A stretch of 51,817 nucleotides of DNA from Oppiella nova (taxonomy: Eukaryota > Arthropoda > Arachnida > Sarcoptiformes > Oppiidae). Below are positions 38,801 to 50,466 of the stretch, one piece after another. The stretch lies in NCBI GenBank assembly GCA_905397405.1, contig CAJPVJ010000041.1:1-51817 (forward strand). Reading direction: 5' to 3'. The notes beneath the pieces are model-generated. The model had not been told where the DNA came from. It saw only the letters and a list, made by a program, of their open reading frames with translations, and made no database searches. The translations under genes were made by a program, and so were the position numbers. Within the stretch, counting starts at the first letter, position 1; every line of letters begins with the position of its first letter.

Positions 38801-40043
38801 AATTCGTATTCGCCGCCAACCATTGGCACCGGTATTCAATTATTAATTGGTTATCAAATTAGAAAAAGGATTTTTAATTCTAAACAAAATAATTTATTGG
38901 AAAATATTAGGGAACAAAATCAAGAGATATTTGGCAATAGTTTACAAAATTGATCAAAACTTTAAATACAAGGAAAAAGAGTTAAATATTATTTAAAATG
39001 CTTTTTATTTTTGTCATTAAACCTAATGATCGCTAAATAGATTAGAAATGATATCAATCTAAACAGTGAGATATAGCAAGAAAAGAAAAAACTATAATTA
39101 ATCAATAGATTTGAAAAATAATTAATTTGTTGATCTCTACTCTAAGAATACAGGTGAGCACACAAATCTAATATAAATATAAATATAATAAAAAAATATT
39201 TGTAATAATTTTAGCATTTTGCCATGTTTTCTCACATGTATATAGTACTAAAAGATAAATGGTTTCAATAATTCATTGGAAAATGTTTTGGCAAAACTCA
39301 ATATTAATTATGTGTTGCCTTGGAGTGGAGGCAAGCAATTTAGGAGTACTTCTCAAACACCTCTCCATAAGAAAAAGAGAGAGAATCAAGAATATAAGTA
39401 TTAAAGCATTTAAATTGCGGTTCTCTTATAATGAACAACAGCCGTAACCAAACCCCCCGCCCAACATTCCCAACACACAGTCACTGCCATATTACAGTAC
39501 ATACAGGCCATACAAGTGCCACATATAGCCAGATATACAGCTCTACCACTCTGTTCCTAAATCTCTGGGATTCACTCAAGACGTCTAACATTGCCTAACA
39601 TTCCTAACCAATAGTCGGAACTACAAAAAAGTAAAACTCAAAACACAACAAATATCAATACCAGTGCCTATTCTTACCGTACTATCAATTGTTAATCACT
39701 ATATTCTCTATCTTTTGACGAATAAATATATTTTATTATTATTACAATTTAGAAAAAATGCAATTTTCACGCATTCATACACTACGGGCTCAGTTGGTTC
39801 GGGGGAAACACAGACACTCCATAACCGCATAGAAGTTATATATTTGTGCATAACTTATACAGTATATGAAATAAATGCAGAGGTTGTGAGTTTGAAGGCT
39901 CATGAAATTTATATTAACACGACCTCACCGTCTCTTCTGCTCTCCCTTTCCCTCCCAATCCCTCTCTCCATTGCTATGACTTGTTTTTGGCTGAAGGAGA
40001 AGGAGATACGAGTGCGAAGACTAGCACTGTGTTAGATATTGCC

Positions 40044-40075
<32 letters not shown>

Positions 40076-43000
40076 CTGAGGAGTTCAGCCCATTTTCATG
40101 TCTAACACAATCTGCTAGTGCTATGCATAGGGTTTCATAAATATGGAAAATATTATATCAAACATAAGGTATAAACACAGCATAAGAGACACCAAAAATT
40201 AAGTATAAGTTATCGTTTGATTTGAAAGCAAAGTTAAAGTCGAAGAAAACTATTTCTTTTGATAACAAAAAGTGCTTTTTCTCTTGTGGTGATTGAATTT
40301 GAACTAAATTTATATAAAAAAAATTGTTTTATATTTTCTATACACACAGAGCAGTGTGGAAGTGCTCGCGGAGTGCCTAATATAATATAATAATAATATT
40401 TCTTGTGTTAAAAATATTTCTTTTAAAACTTGCAGTGAATTTATTATAAAAGTCGAGATCATGACTGACCCCACAATTACTTATACCTGCGCTCACACCA
40501 AAAGGCATCATAACTACAGTCTAAACAGCCATTACGGCTCAGACCCACAGCTCGCAAATAGTTTAGCGAAAAATTTCTTACTTTATAATATAATTTAAAA
40601 AACAGTTTTCTTCGCAAAATATATATTCAAAAGAGTTTTTGATATCACAAAAAGGGGTGTATTATGTAATACAACTCAATCTTATGGCAAATAATAAAAT
40701 CTTTTAATTTGAAAAACATCTCATCAAACGACTGAAAAGACTTAATATAATACTAATTCTTTAATCGATAATAAATACTAAGAAATGTATGAATAAATTA
40801 TCTGATAAGAGGATCAGATTTAGCACACATTTGTGTAATTATTTCATAATTGATACGATTATGAGTGACCAGAGATGTGGTTCACATAAGGGCTTACGAA
40901 CGGGGAAGTGATGACAAAAACAACCAAAAATATGTTAAAAATATATTTCAAGTATTGTAATTGCTTTCATAACAAAAGAAACAAACTTTTCAATAAACAA
41001 AATACATTTAAATAAATTAAAATCCAAACAAAAGTTAATTAAAATTCTATCCTATTTTGCAAATCAATTGCCTTTTAATGGAGTAATTATCCATTGTTTG
41101 GGCGAATATTAAACGGCTTTGACTGTAGTTATTGTCGGCTTTATTGCTGTTTCAGCCCATTATAGAAGTTTTTACCCAAAAAATTAATAGACAAATATTT
41201 AACAAACGATTGTATCAAAAATAATTATTGCCTCAAAAAACAGTTTTTATAATCGACACAAAGTTTTATAAATTATTTTTGATTAAAAAGATATCTTAGT
41301 TTTTTCATAATAAATATATTCACAAGTATTCATTCTTTTTGTGTCAGATATTTCTGGATGTGTTTTGAGTAAAGAATAAAAAATATGAATATTTTATGTG
41401 TGAATAACTCCTTTTTTATGCACTCATTATAGCGAAATCTATTATTAACTAAACGCTGGTTTGCTTTTTGTTATCAAAACAATAGGTTTTTGCAAATTAT
41501 GTAAAATATTAGTTAACAGCAAAAAAGTTTTGGCACTTTATTAGCCGATAGTTTGAGTGATTTATTGCGCAAATTATTAATCAAATTACGAGAAATGCAA
41601 ATATAATTAATGAGTGGATATTAACATAAATACTAATATAATAATACATACGCGAACTCCTCTTACAGCACACTTTGAATACGACTTTCATGTGATGGGA
41701 ATTACATCTTCCGGGTGACAGCGAAGGTGTTTGTGATAATGAGATAAAGTAGTAGTCCTGTCCGGGCAATAGAAGTTTTTACCCAAAAAATTAATAGACA
41801 AATATTTAACAAACGATTGTATCAAAAATAATTATTGCCTCAAAAAACAGTTTTTATAATCGACACAAAGTTTTATAAATTATTTTTGATTAAAAGATAT
41901 CTTAGTTTTTCATAATAAATATATTCACAGTATTTCTCATTCTTTTTGTGTCAGATATTTCTGGATGTGTTTTGAGTAAAAAATAAAAAATATGAATATT
42001 TTATGTGTGAATAACTCCTTTTTTATGCACTCATTATAGCAAAATCTATTATTAACTAAACGCTGGTTTGCTTTTTGTTATCAAAACAATAGGTTTTTGC
42101 AAATTATGTAAAATATTAGTTAAACAGCAAAAAAGTTTTGGCACTTTATTAGCCGATAGTTTGAGTGATTTATTGCGCAAATTATTAATCAAATTAAGAA
42201 ATGCAAATATAATTAATGAGTGGATATTCACATAAATACTAATTATTATGTATGCGCTTGAGGAGAATGTCGTGTGAAACTTATGCTGAAAGTACACTAC
42301 CCTTAATGTAGAAGGCCCACTGTCGCTTCCACAAACACTATTACTCTATTTCATCATCAGGACAGGCCCGCTGAACTCCAGGCCACCCGGTTGTGGAGTG
42401 AATGGTCTGAATGTAATCGTATAATATCGGTTCAAAAATGGTTTATCACAGACAGCGATGGTTCGGGCGGTCGCCGAATTGGTTATACGACACGAGTCGT
42501 ACTCCTCTTTAGATACCTATCCGTCAAAAGCAAACAATCGATACATTCATTCAATTATTCATAAAAACAAGAAGAAGAAGAAAAGCACAAAAACTAAAAG
42601 TGAACTCAAATTACAAATTCAAATCAATTGCAAATTGCAGTTCACTTGGCATTCATTCGCATCGACTGATTCTCCTCTATCTTATAGTTTGCGTCAAAAA
42701 ACTTTTTTCTATCTCTTATTTTTGGCATTCAATTGATTCCGAGTTTGGCGTTTGAAATCAATATTTATTATAAGAAGTGATGAATCAATCAATTTGAAGG
42801 AAATGCTAGCGTATAGGAGATAATGGCCGTACATTATAGATGATGAAGGTCTCGATGTCGTCCTCCCGGGTGCCCTTCGAGTACATGGGGCACACAATGT
42901 TCACCTGGTCGTACTCGTAGGCTACGTTACCCCGGTTCACGTCGATTATGTGATCCGTGTTATCGATTCGGAATCTGTTTGGGTTTCAAACACAACATTT

Positions 43001-43493
43001 TATATATATTTTCCAAATCATATAATTAAATCTAATTATAATAAAAATATAAAAATTCATTTGCATATAAATTACACTTTATATCACCGAAGCCTATGAT
43101 AACAAAAATGTTTGTCATTCGAGTGAAAAAATATTGGCCTTTAATTAAAAAAATCCTTAAATGAAAAAAATATATACACTTTAATATACAAGACATGACA
43201 TGAAAGTCATTCACCAAAAAATACACATAATATTCAACCGAAAAAATAATTAATTAATTTTTATATTCTCAACCGTTTTGTGTGGGGAACTGACTGACTG
43301 TGTGTTTGTGTTTCAAGTGGTTTTCGGATTTGAGGATCAAATTGGCGAAAAACTTGTATTATTAGAAATTCAGTATTATTTTTGGTGTTATAAATGTTTT
43401 TTCATCACAAGAGGTTGTATAGAGAGGTAAAGAATAAAAAGTAAGAGATTTTCAAACAAAATTCAAAATATAAATTGAAATTAAAATAAATGA

Positions 43494-43529
<36 letters not shown>

Positions 43530-46500
43530 TGAGGGAAATTATAAATATTAAGTGCAATAAATAACGATTAACGTAATGCAAAAGACCACAAATAATCATC
43601 AATTTTACACAATATTTAATAATCGGAATGCATGGCAAACATTTTGATGGTATGACTAGTTTTCTGGTATTTAACTTCATTTCAATGAACGAGTGTTTCT
43701 TGAAGTTTGAGTTTTGCATTCAATGAGAGACAGTGTGTTGTCTCTCGATGTGATAGTTTGAGGGAAGACTGACTTGTGAGACAGTGAGAGACGATTATAA
43801 ATAGCAATTAATTGATGTCTCACAATAGGATGGCAGAGATGGTGGCAATAATGATGGTCATCATCATTAAGATGAGGTGCAAAGTTCAGCGCTCTTGCAA
43901 TCACTTTCGTTTAGAAGCAATATATGGGCGGACACTCCAGGCCTTTATGCCTCCCTTCGCATCACATTATTATAGATTGAGAGCTGTTTTTATAATTTTA
44001 TAATAAAAAACACTTTTTGCCGACCAGTTCTTCAGATATGCCATTAGCTTCATATGCCTTCGCACTGTCTCTGCATTTCGGTGCCTCTCTCTCTCTCTCC
44101 CTCTCTCTCTCTCGCTCTCTCTTCCCATTCAAACACCATTTAAACACCACTTTTACAGTATTTTAAACACAACTAATGTTTAAGTAAATTAAGAAAAACT
44201 AAAACCCAAATATAAATCTTACAAAACATTAAATTATATGAGAATTAAAAACAAGAAACACTTTTTCGCAAACTTTCAATTATAAGTTACAATGAATTTC
44301 TAATTCAAACCGAAAATTAAAGCCTTACTATAATTAGTATATGAATTGACATACAATTAGAGATCAATTGAATAAAAGGAAGGGAACGGAACCGAAACGA
44401 GATGTCTATTGACGAGCAAATCATAAGCGATATGAATGTATGTATTGATCGCAATCAGAGTCTCTTATATTTAGGTCTATTTCGGAGGTACAGTAAGTAA
44501 GTTATGTAAGAATAGGCAATAAAAGCAAAACAAATAATTTGATTATTGCATTGCATTAGATGTTAAATGTGTCACAAATTGATAGATCAAACAACAGATT
44601 ACAATCTCGATTGCGTTCAATATATTCAATGGTTTGTAATTGTTTGGCAAACAATCTCTCCAACAGTGTTGGTGTAGATCTGCAGCCAAATGAGGAATTT
44701 ATATGAAATTTGCGAAACAACAACAACACAGCAAACAAATCAGACATAAAAAACAGATTATTTATTCGCTCGGAGTTTGTCTGATAGTAGAGAGCAATCA
44801 AAAGTGTTTTTCTCATCGTTTATATGACGCGTGAGTCGAGACTTCTTTGTGAGAGGAATACACCGATTGCTTTGCATATGCGATGGCATCCTATGGGCCC
44901 AACACAACACCCAACAACATACAGGCGCTCTCGCCATACAAACAAAAGTATGCGGCCTTTCGTAGAGATGAGACCTGACCGACCCATCCCATCCCTAACC
45001 ACCCAAACCAACACAACAGACGAGGCCTTTAAATGCCAGCGAGTAGTGTAAGAAAAGTTTTTAAACTCATCTTTTAATTTATTAGCCGATCATAAGACGA
45101 GATAATGACTCGAAAAATATATGAACACAAAAAAATCTCATCAATGAATGAATGGGAAACTCATTTAACGCCTAAATATCGCCTAAATATACACTATTTA
45201 ACCTTCAAATGGGTTAATACCAAATACAGTGCAAACTTTTTAACTATTTTTTGGGTTCGGGTTCGCAATTTGAATACAGCACTCATACATGACTTGCATT
45301 CAAATAGTGTTGTTATGCATAATATGGCACTTATTTTAATAACAGTCATGTAATTCGATTCACACTATTCTTTCACATCATATGAGACATCAAACAAATA
45401 CTTTTCCTCCTTTACTACACTTTGCTTCACATCTCAATTGTGGCTACATTTGCAGTCTTTTTCATGACTCTCTTCCCTCCCTCTCCACCACTCCATTCAC
45501 ATCTCGCATAAGAATATACACAGCATTCCATGAGAGGACAGGCAGTACTTCTCAAACATATTCATTTGACTGCAATTTGAAACCATTAGAATATACTCAT
45601 TCTCTCTCTACTGTCAATGCAAAGTCTTTCATCCATTTTATGAGTCCCTCTCGTCTATCATCTGATGGTCTGATGGCAAGCGTTGCCTTTATTAATAACT
45701 TCGCATAAGTACTAAACGTGTGAATCAAATCAAGTCGAGATTACTTTTTGCACTACACTATCGTATAATAACATTCATAAATACAAATACATCAAATGCA
45801 TGTACAATTGAAATTTAAATTTATATTTAAGTGTCTTTTCATCTTTTTTCAATTCAATTGACAAACAATTCCTTTAATTCTTTAATAAATGAGTTTTAGA
45901 TTTCCTGAACCGAGTGAGTCTATAGATGGGGAGGGGATTGGGACAGGGATTGTAATGGAAGGGAAAGGAAATCAATGAGATTAAAGCATTTGTGCAGCTC
46001 TTATATGTTATATACTCTTATGTCGTGTTCAGTGCAACTCATGTCAGACCATCACAACAGTTAACAACAAATATATAAATCAATTGAAAGCTAAAACACA
46101 ACTGAAAAACTGCGACAATATTTCAGTGAATGCCGAATGAGTGGAAGATTTATCGATTATTTGATGCCTAAGTCTTATTGCTGTTATAAATTGAAAACTT
46201 CAATCATTTTCATTCCCATACAGGCGTTTGAATACATATTACTCCGTAATACTATGTAATATGTTTTCAATTGTCATAAAATATATTATTTTGCCCGTAA
46301 TTTAAATACGAGTATATAATTATGTAAATAATAAAGAAATTAATAAAACAATTTCCTTATAATATAATAACATTTAATTGATATTATGTTTCATATATTT
46401 ATATTCTAATTGAAAAACATTTCATTGATTTTATCTTATACGGCATTATATAATCGATTAAATGTTTTGGTCAACAAATACAAACCCAAACTAATTGTAT

Positions 46501-49500
46501 TAAAATAGAGTTTTATTATTATATCAGACGTTAATTTCATTAGTAATCTGTTGAGACAAACACGACATTTAGTCGATTGAATTATTATTAGATTTAGTCA
46601 ACACACCATTCACTATAGGATTAAAAGGATATCTCATTCAATGTTATTCTCCCAGAAATCACTTCTAATAAATAAAATCCTAAAATAAAGACCAAAACCT
46701 CTGTAAACCAAACGAAAGCATAAATTATGAGATTTGGTGAAAAAATGATTAATACATTCCTAACGATAATCTAATATTCAAAAGCGAGAGAAACAATAAA
46801 AAGGGGTTCGAGAGAGCGAGAGAGAGAGAGACTTCAGAGATTGAGTTAATGGACAAGACTTACGTATACAACACATGATATATAAAAAATGTTTATTACG
46901 TGATTGGAAAACAAGTTTTTGCAGTAAATATAAGACTCGAAATAATACAGTGAATACTGATATGATATATAAATAAATAGCTTTTTACTAATTTAGGAAA
47001 TAAGTGCTTCAAAAGGCATAGAAAAAGTCGGGATGGATGTGGATGTTGTGCACAAATATTTAAATTAGATTAAAGACAAACTCAGAAGTTATGCAAAAAC
47101 AATAAGTGTATGCAAGAGAAGGCAATGTATGCTATGCTATGATAAGGCAGTGAAATGGAGGCAAAAATTATAATTTCATGTCTTATATGAGACAACACAT
47201 GAATGTTGAGTGAAATGGAGAGACAAACAGAGAGAGAAGAGATAACAAAAATGTCGTTTTATATCAATAATAGCGTATATAATAATAGAGAGACAGAGAG
47301 CGAGGCGAGAGATAACATGATATGGCGTTTGGAAGTCATGTATAGAGAAATACATGATATAATCCGCAATAATCTTCATTCAGGCGTCCAATTATGTGAC
47401 ACAACGAAACGCTAATTTAATCTAAATCTGCTTATAGTGTGTGTCATAAATTCAAAATTTTGAGTCAATATATGAATAGTGCGGACATATATACCGCGTA
47501 AGAAAATATTTGCCACTGAGAGTCGAGATTTTCATACGTTTATGAAATAAAATCAATACATGTTTGGGAGTGAGAGTACTATTAAGGGTCTATGTTCTCA
47601 ACGACACAATACTTACACTGGTATTAGACTATGAGAGCAGATGTAGGTTAGCTCTGGTAGCTCTCTGTCAGGTCTCTGTGCACAAGAAAATTGTTTTCTC
47701 CATCATATGACTGACTCAATGATAATTCCATAGATTTAACAGAGATTTGCCATCAGATTATTTAAATCGCAAAATACATTGAATTGTGTTTTACAACTGT
47801 TTTGTTATATGGGATAAAAATATTGAACACAACCATCATATAAAACGCTTGTAAACGACATGTCATACCGTATAAGACATAGAAAAATCCCAATTTATAT
47901 AATTCCAGCGCTATTCAGGAAATATTAGTTCAAATAGATTTGAATTTCAATTTTTATTTTCCATTCATTCGTATGAAATTTGTTCATTCAATCATACGTT
48001 GAGATGCAATCCATATAAGACTTTCAATCAATTCTCTTATGACATAATTATCATTAAATGCAAAAATTTATAACAAATTAATGCCAAACATTACATACAG
48101 GTATGAATTGATTGTTTTCGTATGCGAGTAACAAAATAATTAAAAATGTGGAGTAATGTACAAAAGAAGTTGGAAATGGTGTCAATCATTCACTTTCATC
48201 TCAATATGTATTGCAGTTATTATAATCTCAGGCAATCGTTTGGCTCAACTAAATAGGAGACCCTTACGTAACAACGAATTAATTAATTATTTTATGTTAA
48301 AAAATACAAAAAACACTTTTCTTTAATATATGAAAGGCTAAGCAAAAAAACGAGAGAAAATTAAGACAAAAAACTTAAGGAAAGTTGTGAAACAAAAAGA
48401 AATGCCTTCAAATGCCTTCAAAAATTGTTAATAAAGTCATTGATAAATATGTTTAAAAGTATGCAACGGATGGAGATATAAGAGACGAGTATTGATGGCA
48501 TCAGAGAAAGAGATTTTGGTTTGTAATGAATTGGTTGGAAGTGCTTCAACCAAAAAACAATCAAATTCTTTGTTTAGCTCGGGATCTGTCAACAGATCTC
48601 ACAGTTATATATAAATACATCACATAATGAATGCCGGATATAAGCGACGAATACAACACACAATCGCAAAGAAATCCGCTATTTTTTGGGCACTTTTTCA
48701 CTGTTTGGAAAGTTTTGCAACGAAAATGGGGTCGACTCGAGACTCTCGACAACTCATTCATTCATTTTAGTGATACAATTGTGAGACATACAAAAAACAG
48801 GCAAAAAATAATAGAAATGAAAAAACTGCTGAAATAAATGAAATATAAAATTTGTCACAAATGGGAATACAATCGTTAAAATAGGTTTCATGTCTAACAG
48901 AGAAAAATGTCTTTCCGGTCATTCGGCCAACACATACAACACTACATATACTGTGCGCCAAATGGAGGGACAAAATATGTAATTATATAATAATTAATGA
49001 ATTGTTGGCTATGTATACAACAAAAATACACTTCAACTGAAAAAAATTGTCGGAAAAAGCATAGATGGGTGAGAATGGGAACCATTATGCGATTGGAGTG
49101 GTGTTTGTGTTGTACTAAACTATTTAATAGATTTGATTTTAATATACAGTATATCTCTATGAGGCGTGTCTTCACAAATATAACTGTCGATTGCAATGCA
49201 TTTTCGTATTACAAAACAAGAATTTATTATTTGAGAGTAAAAACGAAAATATAATTGAATTCAGAAAACAAAAAACATTAAAACAAGAATAGAGAGAGAA
49301 ATGTAATGAAAAAACAAATATATTATAAGGTTTGGGTGTTAACTATTGCAACGACTTTTGGATTATAAAAAAATACATTTATATATTGATTGCCAAAAGT
49401 CATTATAGTATTAAATAAAAGAAAATTAAACACAAAATTCATTACTTTTCATAAACCAAATGTTTGCATTTCGCATGTAATTGTAATCACAAATATATAT

Positions 49501-50466
49501 ATATTTTTGGCAAATGTTGCCAAAAATTTGCGAAAAATAAATGAAAACTCAATTTATAATCTCATTTAAAATGCAATTATTTTTATATCGCAAGCAATAA
49601 GAGAGAAAAAAAATTAATTCAATTTCTACGGTGTATTCAATAGAAATTAAGTCAATATTTAGACCAAAACTGATGCAAACATTAATTTATTTCTCATATT
49701 TGGAGAGAAATATTATTTTTACATTTTTGTAATAACTCTTTGCGAGAAAAAAGTTAATTACGAAAAATGGTTATAATTTTCATTCGTTCGCCATATCATT
49801 GAAAAACTTATTTTTCTCTTTAAATTAATGTGAAATAAATTTAAAATTCAAAACCATTTTGAGCCACAAATGCTTTTGGGGCTCATTTCTAACGTGTTTT
49901 GCAGTCACTTCTGAATTCAATTATGAATTTATATTTTTCATTCAAATAATTGATATTTTAAACAATAAATTATTACCATTTGTTTGCGGATAAAAAATAT
50001 TTGTTAAATGGGTTTTAAATGAATGCTTATTGTGTTGAATGACAAACACAAAAACAAAACTCAAACAACAAAATCAAATCAAATCCTAAACTAATAGCAA
50101 TACTCAGCGCTTAACCAAACATTACTTGTAATTGAAATGTAATTGAGTTGTGAATAAAACACTACTAAATGGCGACAAAATGTACAGTTAATTGAGTTAA
50201 GCGACAAACAAATGACAAATCAATAGGCATTTGGTGGCCATTCATACGACTGTCACCTCCAATGACATGAATGGTGACAATGAGTGACACAATCAATGGT
50301 AGTATACGTACATAGGGTTGGATGAGTTCCAGTAGATGTCCGGCAGTCGGGCACTCGTACTGCCGTCGATCACCGCATTCATCACGAGGTACACAAACAC
50401 CGTCCACACAGACATCACGTGTGCCAGTGGTGGTAGTGGTGGTCCTGTCCGGCAACACATCCTCAT
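35668..50466 (-). CDS. Ephrin: Ephrin, GPI-anchor type
   Basis: Exons in transcript order: 50466-50312, 42974-42833, 42516-42371 joined to 41767-41652 (one exon in the intact gene, interrupted here by 603 extra bases), 36999-36592 and 35813-35668. All phases agree: 1113 nt, 370 aa. Signal peptide, then the ephrin receptor-binding domain: YWNSSNPIFRIDNTDH, YDQVNIVCPMY, YIIYN-like end of exon 2, VSKEEYDSCRI, TIAVCDKPF, FRPFTPQPGGLEF, RPGQDYYFISLSQ and MKVVFKVCCK. A Thr/Ser/Pro-rich stalk of about 130 residues follows, then a C-terminal hydrophobic stretch (TITLIITINLLLSW) preceded by small residues (NSGG) and ending at once in a stop, as in GPI signals. Ephrins are membrane-bound ligands of Eph receptor kinases in axon guidance and boundary formation (family knowledge). 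The start could be ATG 50466 or ATG 50415; the latter gives the cleaner signal peptide. Introns 1 and 3 are 7.3 and 4.7 kb. Confidence 0.93.
36592..36999 (-). CDS. Ephrin: Ephrin exon 4: Thr/Ser/Pro-rich stalk
   Basis: Acceptor attacag, phase 1 at both ends, 408 nt. It begins LSPPSGRSTTTTTTTSTTT and is rich in Thr, Ser and Pro, typical of an O-glycosylated spacer between the receptor-binding domain and the membrane anchor. NIS (in VNISSN) and NTS (in LSNTSN) are N-glycosylation sequons. Confidence 0.88.
39748..39831 (+). pseudogene. Possible kinesin P-loop relic
   Basis: One plus-strand frame reads FRKNAIFTHSYTTGSVGSGE then TQTLHN. The order F-KNA--F--Y-TTGS-GS-(K)T-T resembles the kinesin nucleotide loop (NATIFAYGQTGSGKT), but the catalytic Lys is Glu and there are extra residues. 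Nothing kinesin-like extends on either side. It is either a relic or chance. Confidence 0.18.
40015..40124. repeat. Inverted repeat flanking a GA microsatellite
   Basis: 'ctagcactgtgttaga' at about 40021-40036 is matched in reverse complement by 'tctaacacaatctgctag' at about 40102-40119 with a two-base gap. The GA run 40043-40075 lies between them. Confidence 0.55.
41641..41767 (-). other. Ephrin: Ephrin exon 3 end, normal orientation copy
   Basis: On the minus strand this encodes PGQDYYFISLSQTPSLSPG, then RCNSHHMKVVFKVCCK and RSS, and ends at the strong donor gtatgt (41651-41646). If it directly followed 42371 the exon would read GGLEFRPGQDYYFIS without a break. As printed, the only acceptor in front of it is 'cccggacag' at 41758-41766. 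Confidence 0.93.
42244..42370 (-). other. Polarity-flipped segment: parallel complement of 41641-41767
   Basis: Every base from 42244 to 42370 is the Watson-Crick partner of the base 603 positions earlier, read in the same direction (127 of 127; for example ccgggtgaca against ggcccactgt). Agreement ends at 42371, where normal ephrin exon sequence (ctgaactcc..., minus-strand GGLEF) resumes. Upstream of 42243 the duplicate is in normal direct orientation. Confidence 0.97.
42371..42516 (-). CDS. Ephrin: Ephrin exon 3, first part
   Basis: Acceptor ggatag, phase 0 with exon 2. It encodes VSKEEYDSCRITNSATARTI, AVCDKPFLNRYYTITF and RPFTPQPGGLEF and then runs straight into the complemented segment. 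If the printed sequence were real, a weak donor (gtcctg, 42363-42358) could splice in frame to 41757, giving LEFSGP-DYYFIS, but this loses conserved residues and looks coincidental. Confidence 0.93.
42833..42974 (-). CDS. Ephrin: Ephrin exon 2
   Basis: Acceptor aaacag, donor gtacgg, 142 nt. It completes the split Ile of SNPIFRID and encodes FRIDNTDHIIDVNRGN, the hallmark of the ephrin core, then YEYDQVNIVCPMYSKGTR and the end FIIYN. Confidence 0.95.
43499..43524. repeat. (GA)13 microsatellite
   Basis: Pure GA run on the + strand, so CT in the sense direction of the ephrin transcript. Confidence 0.95.
44084..44122. repeat. (CT)n microsatellite
   Basis: CT run with two interruptions. It is opposite in orientation to the other tracts of this intron. 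Confidence 0.95.
50312..50466 (-). CDS. Ephrin: Ephrin exon 1: signal peptide and start of ephrin domain
   Basis: The frame contains ATG at 50466 and ATG at 50415. From the second it reads MSVWTVFVYLVMNAVIDGST, a normal signal peptide, then SARLPDIYWNSSNP and a phase-2 donor gtacgt (50311-50306). G at position -3 of the second ATG favours it. Upstream the frame stays open to about 50545 without another ATG. Confidence 0.85.

Larger units (their letters stand above)
37000..41640 (-). other. Ephrin intron 3
   Basis: 4.6 kb of AT-rich intron. It contains a GA tract (40043-40075), an inverted repeat flanking that tract, an isolated kinesin-like motif at 39748-39831 and the first copy of the intron segment duplicated at 41769. 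No other coding exon is supported. Confidence 0.7.
41162..42370. repeat. Tandem duplication of intron plus exon end, second exon copy complemented
   Basis: 41162-41640 recurs as 41769-42243 with about a dozen small indels in homopolymers. After that intronic part, the first copy continues with ephrin exon sequence (41641-41767), while the second continues at 42244-42370 with its base-by-base complement in the same direction. The extra material (41768-42370, 603 nt) splits a single ephrin exon. Confidence 0.95.
42975..50311 (-). other. Ephrin intron 1 (7.3 kb)
   Basis: Long AT-rich intron between the signal-peptide exon and exon 2. It carries GA tracts at 43499-43524 and 46808-46831 (CT on the transcribed sense strand) and one CT tract at 44084-44122. 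No exon, RNA gene or recognisable transposon was found. Confidence 0.75.

Noticed and set aside
41767-42358. A real extra intron in ephrin using the weak donor at 42363 and the acceptor at 41758
   Set aside because: It keeps frame but drops conserved residues and depends on bases inside the complemented block; the uninterrupted exon fits the family better.
42458-42736. Plus-strand open frame antisense to ephrin exon 3
   Set aside because: Shadow of the conserved minus-strand exon; Lys-rich end is AT composition.
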